In this document: piece after piece, positions 32,583-40,282 of the stretch | Layout of the letters: every line of letters starts with the position of its first letter | Position numbering within the stretch: position 1 is the stretch's first letter | Assembly: GCF_030124175.1 (NCBI RefSeq) | Contig: NZ_JASKMT010000006.1 | Location: forward strand, 1-64,000 | DNA: 64,000 nt | Source: Streptomyces sp. 549 | GTDB lineage: Bacteria > Actinomycetota > Actinomycetes > Streptomycetales > Streptomycetaceae | Direction of reading: 5' to 3' | The notes under the pieces: generated by a model | Database searches by the model: none | What the model saw: only the letters and a program-made list of their open reading frames with translations | Told to the model about the DNA's origin: nothing | Made by a program: the position numbers and the translations under genes

Positions 32583-33134
32583 ATGGCGTGGTCAGCGCCC
32601 ATGACCGCGGTCGCCAACACAGTGTTCGCCGCCGCGCAGTTCAACCAGTACGTGCGCGACAACCTCAACGAGACCGCGCCCGCCAAGGCCACAACGGCCG
32701 GTACGCACTTCGCCGGGACCGGGGTCAACTCGATCGCCGAACGGGTCACCTCCGGCGCCGCGGATCTGGGATCCGGCACCACCACGGCGACCGCCTTCAC
32801 GGATCTCGACGCCCCCGCCAGCGCGGGCCCCTCGGTGACGTTGACGACCGGGCCGCGAGCAATCCTCTTCTACCACTGCCAGCTCGAAAACAGCGGCGCC
32901 GGATCGTCGCGGATGGGCGTGGAGGTTTCCGGCGCCTCGTCTATCGCTACGGCCCTCAACCGCAGCATCGGCATTTTCGGCAGTGCGGGCACGACGATCG
33001 AAGTCGGCGACGCGGTGTTGTACACCGGCGGCCTCTCACTGACGCCCGGCTCCAACACGTTCACGGCGAAATACCGGGTCAGCTCGGGGACGGGCACGTT
33101 CTCGAATCGCCGCCTCATCGTCCTGCCATTCTGA
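32583..33134 (+). CDS. Minor tail protein, tandem copy 1
   Basis: The 183-residue beta-rich protein starts MAWSAPMTAVANTVFAAAQF and has LDAPASAGPSVTLTTGPRA and LTPGSNTFTAKYRVSSGTG. It resembles tail-fibre or receptor-binding domains of actinophages. It is followed by a clear paralogue, sharing nearly identical DNA at the start. Confidence 0.7.
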   Translation: MAWSAPMTAVANTVFAAAQFNQYVRDNLNETAPAKATTAGTHFAGTGVNSIAERVTSGAADLGSGTTTATAFTDLDAPASAGPSVTLTTGPRAILFYHCQLENSGAGSSRMGVEVSGASSIATALNRSIGIFGSAGTTIEVGDAVLYTGGLSLTPGSNTFTAKYRVSSGTGTFSNRRLIVLPF

Positions 33135-33168
33135 AAGGGGGTGCATCAAAATCGCTTGGTCAGCGCCC

Positions 33169-33693
33169 ATGACCGCGGTCGCCACTTCGGTGTTCACGGC
33201 CGCCCAGTTCAACACGTTCCTGCGCGACAACCTGGTCGAGACCGCGCCCGCCAAAGCGGCGACCGCAGGCTCACATTTCGCCGTGTCCGACGTGAATGAG
33301 ATCGCCGAACGCACCTCTGACACCAACGCCGACCTGGGCTCAGGTACCACCACCTCCACCTCCTACGGCAACCTGGATGCGCCCGCTGCGGCTGGTCCTG
33401 CGGTCACCGTCACCACCGGGCCCCGGGCGCTGATCGTGGTCCACTGCACCCTGTCCAATTCCGGCGGCGGATCATCCCGGATGGGCTACGAAATTTCTGG
33501 CGCTACCTCGTCCACCCCGGCCGATAACCGCGGCATCGGGTTCTTCGGACTGGCCGGCGGGACGGTCGTTGCGGGGACCACAGTCCTGCATGTCGGCCTC
33601 ACGCCCGGCTCCAACACATTCACTTCCCAGTATCGGGTGTCGTCGGGGACGGGGACGTTCTCGGCCCGCCGGATTCTCGTGTTCCCCCTGTAG
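33169..33693 (+). CDS. Minor tail protein, tandem copy 2
   Basis: This paralogue of the previous gene is 174 residues from ATG 33169. The homologous N-terminus (Ala-Trp-Ser-Ala-Pro-Met) is preserved upstream, with ATC at 33151 where copy 1 has ATG. AAGGGGG lies about 9 nt before that ATC, whereas no ribosome site precedes 33169. Either AUC is the real start or the start moved to 33169 after a mutation. Duplicated fibre domains may widen receptor choice. Confidence 0.7.
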   Translation: MTAVATSVFTAAQFNTFLRDNLVETAPAKAATAGSHFAVSDVNEIAERTSDTNADLGSGTTTSTSYGNLDAPAAAGPAVTVTTGPRALIVVHCTLSNSGGGSSRMGYEISGATSSTPADNRGIGFFGLAGGTVVAGTTVLHVGLTPGSNTFTSQYRVSSGTGTFSARRILVFPL

Positions 33694-33702
33694 GAGGCCG
33701 TG

Positions 33703-34209
33703 GTGTCCCTGTATGTGTGCTCTCTCATCTCCAACGCCGAGCAGGTCATTCCGGCCGACGGCCAGTACCACCTGCTGCGGTTCCCCTACGGGGAGGACGA
33801 GTCGTACGACGCGTGGAACATGCATCCGGCGGAGCAGCCCGACGGGCTGGTGTCGATCCATCCGGATGTGCGGTCGGCGCTGATCTGGCCCGCGGTGAAG
33901 GGCTGGGGCGAGCTGAAGGCGACGATCCACTGGGCCGCTGGTGGCGGCTACACGGAGGTCCGTTCCCAGCTCATCCGCGACCCGCTGGGTCTGGCCGCTG
34001 GGCCGGACACGACGTGCACGGAGGATCATCACGCGAATGTGGGCGGGCAGTTCCGGTCGAAGAGCTGGGGCATCTTCGTCAACCCGGTCACGTCGCTGGG
34101 GGTTCGGGTGCGGCACAACGGCACCTCGGCGGCGACGGTGACCCACGCCCAGTTCAAGCTGGTCGTCAACGACGACGTGGCAGTCCCCCCTACTCCCGGG
34201 GGGCTGTGA
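33703..34209 (+). CDS. Tail-associated protein of unknown function
   Basis: The 168-residue protein has a beta-sandwich look (AEQVIPADGQYHLLRFPYG; GELKATIHWAAGG) and lies between tail proteins and the endolysin. GTG at 33703 has AGGAGG 5 nt upstream; GTG at 33700 is too close. Probably a virion surface or fibre component. Confidence 0.6.
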   Translation: MSLYVCSLISNAEQVIPADGQYHLLRFPYGEDESYDAWNMHPAEQPDGLVSIHPDVRSALIWPAVKGWGELKATIHWAAGGGYTEVRSQLIRDPLGLAAGPDTTCTEDHHANVGGQFRSKSWGIFVNPVTSLGVRVRHNGTSAATVTHAQFKLVVNDDVAVPPTPGGL

Positions 34210-35039
34210 TGGCTCCCCCGCTGACGCCCACCAGGATCCTGGCCGCACTGGAGGCAGAGGGCCTGACTGTGGTCGAGGTCGGCCAGTGGCGCACCCACAC
34301 CCGCACGGCGGAGTCCCGCCCGTGGGGCGAGGTGCACGGGGTGATGCTGCACCACACCGTCACCCAGGGCACTGCGGCCACGGTGCGGATCTGCCGTGAC
34401 GGCTACGCAGGGCTGCCGGGGCCGCTGTGCCACGGCGTCATCGACAAGGCCGGGCGCGTGCACATGGTGGGCTCCGGGCGGACGAATCACGCCGGGGGCG
34501 GAGACCCGCGGGTCCTCGCCCAGGTGCGGGCGGAGTCCTACGGTGTCCGCCCGTCCGCGTCGACCCGCACCAACGCCAACGGCGTCGATGGGAACAGGCA
34601 CTTCTACGGCTTCGAGTGCGAGAACCTCGGCGACGGCCGCGACCCGTGGCCGGAGGCGCAGGTGGAGGCGATGGTGCGGGCATCGACGGCGATCTGCCGG
34701 GCCCACACCACCAGCGAGACGGCATGGGGCGCGAAGTCCGTCGTCGGGCATCTGGAGTGGCAGAAGGGGAAGGTCGATCCGCGTCCGGCGCCGGGTGGGT
34801 CGGATGTGGCGATGCCGGAGCTGCGGGCGCGGGTGGCCGAGCGGCTGGAGCATCCGGCCGGGTGGAACCCGGGGGGCAGCGGGCCGGCGGGTGGCGCGTA
34901 CGTGGTGAAGCGCGGCGACGGCCTGTACCGCATCGCGACCGCGCACGGCCTGACACTGGCGCAGCTCATCGATCTCAACCCGCAGCTCATCCATCCAGGC
35001 GATGAGCTGCGCATCAGCGAGCACGGAGGCACACGGTGA
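34209..35039 (+). CDS. Endolysin: amidase_2/PGRP with LysM
   Basis: The 276-residue enzyme has an N-acetylmuramoyl-L-alanine amidase domain (~30-215) with zinc-ligand candidates in VMLHHTV and GHLEWQKGKVDP and an extra NHAGGGDP turn. A C-terminal LysM repeat follows (YVVKRGDGLYRIATAHGLTL, ~232-275) for peptidoglycan binding. It releases progeny by cutting the peptide stem. TGATG and GTGA overlaps join it to its neighbours; the holin follows directly. Confidence 0.92.
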   Translation: MAPPLTPTRILAALEAEGLTVVEVGQWRTHTRTAESRPWGEVHGVMLHHTVTQGTAATVRICRDGYAGLPGPLCHGVIDKAGRVHMVGSGRTNHAGGGDPRVLAQVRAESYGVRPSASTRTNANGVDGNRHFYGFECENLGDGRDPWPEAQVEAMVRASTAICRAHTTSETAWGAKSVVGHLEWQKGKVDPRPAPGGSDVAMPELRARVAERLEHPAGWNPGGSGPAGGAYVVKRGDGLYRIATAHGLTLAQLIDLNPQLIHPGDELRISEHGGTR

Positions 35040-35257
35040 AGATAAGCCGGTATTGGAAGGCGGTCGCGGCGGCGGGCGCCGCGTTCTTCGGGACGCTGGC
35101 CACCGCCATGAACGACGACATGGTGGTCACCGGGTCGGAGTGGGTGGGCATCGCTCTCGCGGTGCTCTCCGCTCTCGGCATCACCTACGTAGTGCCCAAC
35201 CGGCCCGGCGAGGCACCGGGTGGCGGGGTAGAGGAACTGGCGCGTCGGGACATCTGA
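35036..35257 (+). CDS. Holin
   Basis: The 73-residue protein has two hydrophobic segments (about residues 7-26 and 36-53) split by a charged turn (NDDMVVTGSEW). The VVPNRPGE tail is common in actinophage holins. GTGA overlap with the endolysin. It should form membrane lesions that release the amidase. Confidence 0.88.
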   Translation: MKISRYWKAVAAAGAAFFGTLATAMNDDMVVTGSEWVGIALAVLSALGITYVVPNRPGEAPGGGVEELARRDI

Positions 35258-35291
35258 CAGCCACCGAGTACGAGCGGAAGCGGAGAACGAC

Positions 35292-35588
35292 ATGTCCCTT
35301 GATGCGCGAATCCGGAAGATCGCGGAGGAAGCCGTCGCGGCGGCGGGTGGCGGCGGCGGTGACGGTGCCTCGACGGCGGGCCGCGCCGAGCTGGAGAGGC
35401 TGGTCGCCGATCAGCAGGCGCAGCTGAAGGATCTGCACGACCATCTGCACCGGGCGCTCACCCGAGTCGAGCAGCTCACCGGCCGGGTGACGGCACTGGA
35501 GGCGGCTGCGACGACGGCGCCGCCTGAGTCCGAGTCGGGCCCGGTGTCGCGGCGTGCCGGCGGGCGGCGGAAGCCGACCGAGTCGTGA
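35292..35588 (+). CDS. Coiled-coil protein after holin
   Basis: The 98-residue protein has a Gly-rich patch near residues 19-25 and a coiled coil (~30-72) followed by a Ser/Arg tail. GGAG precedes the ATG. It could be an accessory lysis or fibre-chaperone protein; function unknown. Confidence 0.65.
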   Translation: MSLDARIRKIAEEAVAAAGGGGGDGASTAGRAELERLVADQQAQLKDLHDHLHRALTRVEQLTGRVTALEAAATTAPPESESGPVSRRAGGRRKPTES

Positions 35589-36661
35589 GGGTCGTCCTGT
35601 ACCCGGCGGACAGGTACGGGTGCGGGCACTTCCGCATGATCTGGGTCGGGGACATGCTGGCGGCGGCCGGGCACGACGTGGATGTTGTGCGCACGGACCG
35701 GCGCCGGGTGCAGCTGGTGATGGAGGACGAGACCGTCAAGGACGTCCTCGTCGATGCCGATGTGGTGGTGCTGCAGCGGACCACGCACCGGTGGATGGCG
35801 CAGGCGGTCGCGGTGATGCGAGCGAAAGGCATCGCCGTGGTCGTCGATGTGGACGACGACCTGAGCGCGATCCACCCGGCGAACCCGGCGTGGACGGACA
35901 TGCATCCGACCAACGAGATGCGGCCGGGTGTGGGTCGGGCGCCGCGGCGGCATTCGTGGCGGAACCTGGCGGCGGCGTGCCGGGACGCGACGCTGGTGAC
36001 GGTGTCGACTCCGGCACTGCTGGGGGTGTATGCGCGGCATGGGCGCGGCCAGGTGCTGCACAACTACCTGCCGGACATGTACTACGGGCTGCCGCGTACG
36101 GACTCGGATGTGGTCGGCTGGCCGGGGTCGTATCACTCGCATCCGAATGATCCGGAGGTGGTGGGCGGTGCGGTGGCCCGGCTGGTGGATGAGGGCGCCG
36201 CGTTCGTGATGCGGGGCGATCCGCAGGGTGCGGGGCGGGCGTTCGGCCTGAGCGAGGATCCTCCGGGTGGCGGGGTAGCGATCGATCAGTGGCCGCGGGC
36301 GGTCGCCGAGCTTGGGATCGGGATCGCGCCGCTGGCGGACACCCGCTTCAACGCCAGCAAGTCCTGGTTGAAGCCGTTGGAGATGTCGGCGGCTGGCGTG
36401 CCGTGGGTGGCGTCGCCCCGGGCGGAGTACCGCAGGCTGCATGCGATGGGCGCGGGTGTGCTCGCTGACCGGCCTCGGGTCTGGTATCGGGAGTTGAAGC
36501 GGTTGCGGGAGTCGGCTGCGCTGCGGCAGGAGATGTCGGGGATGGGTCGCGCGGTGGCCGAGGGGCTACGGCTGTCTCACCACACGTGGCGTTGGCGGGA
36601 GGCATGGGAGCGGGCGTACGAGATCCAGCAGGCTACGCCGCGTTCGCGGGTAGTGGCGTAG
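35585..36661 (+). CDS. GT-B-type glycosyltransferase
   Basis: The 358-residue protein starts VVLYPADRYGCGHFRMIWVGDMLAAAGHDV in shortened GT-B style and has VVDVDDDLSAIHP and VSTPALLGVY. A C-terminal donor-binding region (GIGIAPLADTRFNASKSWLKPLEMSAAGVP cut short here: NASKSWLKPLEMSAAG) is typical of family 4/1 enzymes. It may decorate virions or modify the host surface. GTGA overlap with the upstream gene places it in the late transcript, far from the other sugar genes. Its 3' end overlaps the convergent WhiB gene by 29 bases. Confidence 0.85.
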   Translation: MRVVLYPADRYGCGHFRMIWVGDMLAAAGHDVDVVRTDRRRVQLVMEDETVKDVLVDADVVVLQRTTHRWMAQAVAVMRAKGIAVVVDVDDDLSAIHPANPAWTDMHPTNEMRPGVGRAPRRHSWRNLAAACRDATLVTVSTPALLGVYARHGRGQVLHNYLPDMYYGLPRTDSDVVGWPGSYHSHPNDPEVVGGAVARLVDEGAAFVMRGDPQGAGRAFGLSEDPPGGGVAIDQWPRAVAELGIGIAPLADTRFNASKSWLKPLEMSAAGVPWVASPRAEYRRLHAMGAGVLADRPRVWYRELKRLRESAALRQEMSGMGRAVAEGLRLSHHTWRWREAWERAYEIQQATPRSRVVA

Positions 36662-37022
36662 CGGCGATCGGCTGCTCGCGCACGTCCCGCACCCACGACA
36701 CCCCGCAGGCAAGGCACAGTTCGTGCGGGTCGGCGTACACCAGCTGGGTGGCCAGGCACAGCGGGCACTTCGCCCGCGTACGGACACGGCGGAGCTGGTT
36801 GCGCTGGTAGGTGGTTGTCCCACCCCAGTAGCCCTCCGCGCCGTGCAGCATGGCCCAGGATAGGCAGCGTGTACGCACGGGGCAGGCGTGGCACCAGCGC
36901 TGGGCCGCGGCGAGGCCGGCGTCGGTCTCTTCGTCGGGGATGAAGTCGAAGTTGGCGGTCGCGCAGGGGGCGCCCGTTTGCCAGGCGACGTCGTCGACTG
37001 AGAAGAACTCAACGGTGCTCAC
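36633..37022 (-). CDS. whiB: WhiB-family iron-sulfur regulator with extra zinc ribbon
   Basis: The 129-residue protein has the four WhiB cysteines (C20, C44, C47, C53) for a 4Fe-4S cluster and the GYWGGTT turn (64-70). Unusually, the C-terminus adds CPLC (86-89) and CLAC (103-106), a second metal site absent from normal short WhiB proteins. WhiB proteins bind the housekeeping sigma factor and change promoter choice; a phage copy could redirect host transcription. GTG overlaps the preceding stop (GTGA). Confidence 0.9.
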   Translation of the reverse strand: MSTVEFFSVDDVAWQTGAPCATANFDFIPDEETDAGLAAAQRWCHACPVRTRCLSWAMLHGAEGYWGGTTTYQRNQLRRVRTRAKCPLCLATQLVYADPHELCLACGVSWVRDVREQPIAATPLPANAA

Positions 37023-37246
37023 AGGGTGTCCTCCGGCCACGGGACGGGCAGCTGCTGATCGCAGGTCACGCACAGCTCGGCAACGGGCGTGCCGAGCACT
37101 GCGGACTCCACGGGGGTCGTGTCGCGATGCAGGCATTCGACGATGACTTGATCCGGGCGGGCGAACGTCCCGACATCGGTGTACCGGAAGCGTTCTGGGT
37201 CACGTGTGCGTACGGCTTCGAGGAGGCCGAGTTGTGGGTGGGGCAC
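37019..37246 (-). CDS. Small Cys-containing protein coupled to whiB
   Basis: The 75-residue protein has ECLHRDTTPVESAVLG and CVTCDQQLP, a likely zinc site common in actinophage small proteins. GTG at 37246 has TGAGGAG 6 nt upstream. Its stop is inside the whiB start, so the two are co-translated. Function unknown. Confidence 0.6.
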   Translation of the reverse strand: MPHPQLGLLEAVRTRDPERFRYTDVGTFARPDQVIVECLHRDTTPVESAVLGTPVAELCVTCDQQLPVPWPEDTL

Positions 37247-37256
37247 GGCGGGCTCC

Positions 37257-37505
37257 TCAGGGGCAGGGTGCGCCGTTGTCGACGATCCACACCATCGCCC
37301 CGCCGTCCGCACACGTACGGATCCGCCCCGCCTTCTTCAGTCGCTGCACGCACAGGGCGACGGTCGGCCGGTCCAGGCCCGTGGCGCGGGCGAGCGCGGC
37401 GCGGGATCCTGTGCCGCCCGCGATGAGCCCGTAGACCTCCTCGTCGCGGGCGATCACGTTGGCGGGGCGGGGGCGGCCTCGGCGTCGGGCGGGGGCTTGC
37501 TGCAT
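37257..37505 (-). CDS. Winged-helix/HTH protein
   Basis: The 82-residue protein has an Arg-rich N-terminus and a compact HTH (residues ~25-65: LIAGGTGSRAALARATGLDR and VQRLKKAGRI), like DNA-binding domains of MarR/ArsR type. It leads the whiB transcript and may control it. The start at ATG 37505 is the best internal choice. Confidence 0.6.
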   Translation of the reverse strand: MQQAPARRRGRPRPANVIARDEEVYGLIAGGTGSRAALARATGLDRPTVALCVQRLKKAGRIRTCADGGAMVWIVDNGAPCP

Positions 37506-37579
37506 CACGGGCTCGCTTTCGATCAACCGATCCGGTGATCCCAATTGTGCACCAACCAGCGGCCTTACAGCGCTGATGC

Positions 37580-37612
37580 CTACCGCTGCGGTAGAGCGCC
37601 CCAGGCGTGGGG
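37580..37612. terminator. Double hairpin terminator
   Basis: A 15-base palindrome (37580-37594, CTACCGC-T-GCGGTAG) and a second GC-rich hairpin (about 37597-37612) lie just past the stop of the membrane protein gene at 37613. They end that transcript and separate it from the whiB operon. Confidence 0.6.
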
Positions 37613-38305
37613 CTAGTAGCGGAAGGCGGGGACGACGAGGTTGGCGCCGTCAGCAAGGTGTTCGATCTTCTCCCGGTCGACAGCGCCAGTGTTGATCCTG
37701 TCGATGACGTCGGCTGAGTATCCGAGACGCATCACCTGCGACTCCTCGCTGTTGCCGTACGCGTCGGTCATCAAGAAGGTGACGCTGATGACGACGTTGG
37801 TGACGGCCAGCTTGGACTTCTTCACCTCGTCGATGACGGTGACGACGTCCCGACGAGCGGCGGTCTTGATGAAGTTCTCGGTGAGGTTGTTGTTGGCGGC
37901 GAGCGTGATCTCGGTGGCGCCGTCGCGGTTGTAGTCGATTCCACCGAAGCGTTCGGCATCGCGGTTGCTCTTGCCCAGGGCTTTCTTGATGGAGGCGGCG
38001 AGCTGCTTTTCGGGGTCGGGCTTTTTGGTCGGCTCCTGCTGTGGCGTCTCGCTGGGCTCCGGGGTCTTCTGCGGTTCGCTCTCCTCGGGCGCGGGCAAGC
38101 TGGGTTCTGGGTCGGGGCTGCTGGTTGCGGTGGGGGTGGCGGCGGGTTTGGCGGTCTCTTGGGTGTCGTCGCCGATGATGTTGCCGAGGATGGCGAAGAA
38201 GATGAAGACGCCGAGGATGCCGAGGCAGCTGAACCCGGCGATCTTCCCGGCCTTCTTCTTCGGCCGCTGCGGGGGCAGTGGTTGTGGCGGCGGGTAGTGG
38301 CTCAT
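37613..38305 (-). CDS. Membrane-anchored protein, probable moron
   Basis: The 230-residue protein has a Pro/Lys-rich cytoplasmic lead, one membrane helix (residues ~24-43, CLGILGVFIFFAILGNIIG), then a Pro/Glu/Thr/Ser-rich spacer (~45-100). A globular extracellular domain ends it (~105-230, EITLAANNNLTENFIKTAA). GGAG precedes the ATG. It is bracketed by terminators and its codons are less GC-biased than its neighbours, typical of a moron. Superinfection exclusion or host-surface change is possible, but not shown. Confidence 0.75.
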   Translation of the reverse strand: MSHYPPPQPLPPQRPKKKAGKIAGFSCLGILGVFIFFAILGNIIGDDTQETAKPAATPTATSSPDPEPSLPAPEESEPQKTPEPSETPQQEPTKKPDPEKQLAASIKKALGKSNRDAERFGGIDYNRDGATEITLAANNNLTENFIKTAARRDVVTVIDEVKKSKLAVTNVVISVTFLMTDAYGNSEESQVMRLGYSADVIDRINTGAVDREKIEHLADGANLVVPAFRY

Positions 38306-38401
38306 CGTGTACTCCGTGGCTGGGTGTGGTGGTGAGTGGATATCAGCCGTGGAGCGCGGGGTGTGGGTGTGTGGGCGGGTCGTGACGGGATGGTGACGTG
38401 C

Positions 38402-38444
38402 GTGAGGGGCCCGACCTGCCGTGTGGCAGGTGCAGGCCCCTCAC
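38402..38444. terminator. Long two-part hairpin terminator
   Basis: Outer arms 38402-38411 and 38435-38444 and inner arms 38414-38420 and 38425-38431 pair. It lies downstream of the minus-strand gene ending at 38469 and upstream of the moron. The remainder of 38306-38468 probably holds the moron promoter. Confidence 0.7.
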
Positions 38445-38468
38445 CGGCGCGCGGCGGTCGACGGGTGG

Positions 38469-38750
38469 TCAGCCCTCGTCCCAGTAGCTGGCGAAGCGGG
38501 AGTCCTCCAGCGTCTCGTCGAGGAGGAGCGTGTACACGGTGGCGGCCGTGGTCCCGTCGCCGAGGCGCAGCTGCTCCCACCCGTGCTCGCCGCCGGACAC
38601 CCAGCGGGTCGACCACCGGGGGTAGTGGAAGTGGGTCTGCTTCTCGGCCCACTCGCGGGCGTCGCCGGGCAGGGTGAACAGTTTGCGGCTGGCGCGGGAG
38701 TGCTCGACCAGGTAGCGGGGGGCGGGGTCGGGGAGGTTGGTGTCGGGCAC
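38469..38750 (-). CDS. Hypothetical protein
   Basis: The 93-residue protein is rich in Trp, Arg and Glu (PGDAREWAEKQTHFHYPRW) with no recognised family; it looks like a small folded phage protein. GTG at 38750 follows GAGGAG. It is the last gene of a group that reads from 39526 leftwards. Confidence 0.6.
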   Translation of the reverse strand: MPDTNLPDPAPRYLVEHSRASRKLFTLPGDAREWAEKQTHFHYPRWSTRWVSGGEHGWEQLRLGDGTTAATVYTLLLDETLEDSRFASYWDEG

Positions 38751-38759
38751 GGGTGCTCC

Positions 38760-38879
38760 TCAGTCGTCGTTGTCGTCGGGCTCGAAGTCGTCGTCGCTGT
38801 CGTAGTAGGCGCGGTCCCGGGCGGCGGCCTCGGCCAGCGTCTCCTCCCACGCGGGCAGGGACTGAGTGGCGGTGGGCAC
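38760..38879 (-). CDS. 39-residue acidic protein
   Basis: The frame runs from GTG 38879 (GGAGA 7 nt upstream) to TGA 38760. It encodes a helical Trp-Glu-Ala part and a strongly acidic tail with many Asp residues. It fits exactly between two other minus-strand genes. Acidic mini-proteins can act as DNA mimics, but nothing more is visible. Confidence 0.5.
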   Translation of the reverse strand: MPTATQSLPAWEETLAEAAARDRAYYDSDDDFEPDDNDD

Positions 38880-38930
38880 GGCGGGTCTCCGATCAGGCGG
38901 CGAGGGCGGTGCGGGTGGTGGGCTGACGGG

Positions 38931-39134
38931 TCAGAAGCCGCCGCCGGGGAAGGTCGGACGGTGGTGGCGCGGGCGGCGCGCGCCGTACAGGGTGTCGATG
39001 TAGCGGATCAGTTCCTTGCCCGCAGCGGTCGCGTGGGTCCAGTTGGCCTCGATGTCTTCACGGATCTGCTTGGCTTCCTCGGCGGTGAACTCGATGCGGA
39101 GGGTGCCGTCGTCGGTGAGGGTGATGACCTGCAT
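38931..39134 (-). CDS. Small hypothetical protein
   Basis: The 67-residue protein has a beta-strand start (VITLTDDGTLRIEFTAEEAK) and a helix. AGGAG precedes ATG 39134. Possibly regulatory; no known domain. Confidence 0.6.
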   Translation of the reverse strand: MQVITLTDDGTLRIEFTAEEAKQIREDIEANWTHATAAGKELIRYIDTLYGARRPRHHRPTFPGGGF

Positions 39135-39169
39135 GGGGTGCTCCTTCAGGGTGTGGCGCTTGGGCGGTT

Positions 39170-39526
39170 TCAGGCGGCGAGGCTGAGGATGTGGGCGGCG
39201 ATCCGGTGGAAGCAGGCGTGCCGGCCCTTGAGGCCGGCCTTGCAGGTGCAGCCCTGGGGGGCGCTGAGGTAGGTGCGGGTGCCGTCGCTGCTGACGGTGC
39301 GGAAGACGCGGCGGGCGCGGATGGCGACGATGCCGCCCTGCTCGATCAGTTCCTCGGCCTTGGCGACGAGGTGCGCCTTGTACTGGGCGACGATCTCGGC
39401 CTTGGCGGCGGCGGCGACCTTGGCCTTGCAGGTGCGGCCGTAGCCGTTGGCGATGGAGCGGGCGGCGCGGAGGGGGCGTCCGCAGCGGAGGCAGTGGGTG
39501 GTGGTCTGGCGGTTGGTGTGCTTCAT
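39170..39526 (-). CDS. DUF6011-type zinc ribbon plus SWIM-like finger
   Basis: The 118-residue protein has CLRCGRPLRAARSIANGYG then TC (residues ~12-33), the DUF6011 pattern. Near its C-terminus is CTCKAGLKGRHACFHR, a SWIM-like CxC...CxH zinc motif that can bind DNA or proteins. It is divergent from the ribbon-helix-helix gene and shares the TGTGGGTACACA operator region. ATG 39526 follows GAGGGGG. Confidence 0.65.
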   Translation of the reverse strand: MKHTNRQTTTHCLRCGRPLRAARSIANGYGRTCKAKVAAAAKAEIVAQYKAHLVAKAEELIEQGGIVAIRARRVFRTVSSDGTRTYLSAPQGCTCKAGLKGRHACFHRIAAHILSLAA

Positions 39527-39550
39527 GGTGTGCCCCCTCGTTGCGAACCT

Positions 39551-39622
39551 TGTGGGTACACAGTAACCAGAAACTATGTGGGTACACAAGGGGTGGCGCC
39601 AAGTAATCCGTGTGGGAACATG
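39551..39622. promoter_or_regulatory. Three TGTGGGTACACA operator repeats
   Basis: Two identical 12-mers occur at 39551-39562 and 39577-39588, and a degenerate third (TGTGGGAACATG) at 39611-39622, next to the start of the ribbon-helix-helix gene. Spacings are 26 and 34 bases. They lie between divergent genes and are the likely binding sites of that protein. Confidence 0.6.
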
Positions 39623-39628
39623 AGGACC

Positions 39629-39880
39629 ATGGCAGCCACCGACGACCACACCTTCAGCACCCGCTTCCGCATCCCCAAACGCATGTGGGACGCCTACGGC
39701 CAAGTCACCGAACAGCAGGGCACCAACCGCACCGCGGACCTGGTCGACCACGTCCGCGCCTACATCAAGGACCACGGCGACGCCGAAGCCCTCGCCCAAC
39801 TCGAAGCCTCGGAGCGTGAACTCGCCGAACGTCGGGCACGGAAGGGCGGCCGGCCCCGCCGAACCGCCGACCCCGCCTGA
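39629..39880 (+). CDS. Ribbon-helix-helix DNA-binding protein
   Basis: The 83-residue protein has a beta-strand/helix/helix core FSTRFRIPKRMWDAYGQVTE and NRTADLVDHVRAYI (residues ~9-52) and a charged tail. This fits the Arc/MetJ or ParD class of dimeric repressors. GAGG precedes ATG 39629. It sits on the operator repeats and should repress itself and the divergent operon, a candidate lysis-lysogeny or plasmid copy regulator. Confidence 0.7.
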   Translation: MAATDDHTFSTRFRIPKRMWDAYGQVTEQQGTNRTADLVDHVRAYIKDHGDAEALAQLEASERELAERRARKGGRPRRTADPA

Positions 39881-39895
39881 CCGCAGACAGCAGTC

Positions 39896-39930
39896 GACCC
39901 CGCCGCCCGGGGGGTATCGGTGGCGGGGTC
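39896..39930. terminator. Hairpin terminator
   Basis: Bases 39896-39907 pair with 39919-39930 (one G-U pair). It ends the ribbon-helix-helix gene and converges with the minus-strand group. The 39931-40033 stretch holds no other feature. Confidence 0.65.
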
Positions 39931-40033
39931 GTGCTGTGCGTGGGGGCCTCAACCCGCTCGGTGGCGGGAGGGATCCAGTTGCCTGGTTCCGGCCGGTGTC
40001 CCGACGCGCAGATCCAGCGTAGCGGCGGCGGGG

Positions 40034-40216
40034 TCAGTGGAGCAGGCGGAAGTCGTCCTGCCTCGACTGGGCGGCGCGGGCTACGGCTTCACAGAGTGAT
40101 CGCATGCCCGCTTGGAAGTCGTTCAAGGCGACGCCGAGGGCGGCGGGCTGGCGTACGCGGCCCCGTTGGAGCTGCCGGAGCGCACGGTCGGGGTTCGGGT
40201 ACGGGCGGTAGCTCAT
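40034..40216 (-). CDS. Small hypothetical protein
   Basis: The 60-residue, Arg/Gln-rich helical protein has ATG 40216 after GAGAGG. It ends the minus operon that starts with the FtsK-type gene. No known domain. Confidence 0.5.
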   Translation of the reverse strand: MSYRPYPNPDRALRQLQRGRVRQPAALGVALNDFQAGMRSLCEAVARAAQSRQDDFRLLH

Positions 40217-40282
40217 GGGTTCATCCTCTCGCGGTTGGGCCCCGCCCGGGGAGTGGTCGGGCGGGGCCGGTCGGGTGTGCGG

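Noticed and set aside
33036..33359. Minus-strand frame across the duplicated tail genes
   Set aside because: It repeats a similar antisense sequence in both copies simply because the plus-strand genes are duplicated.
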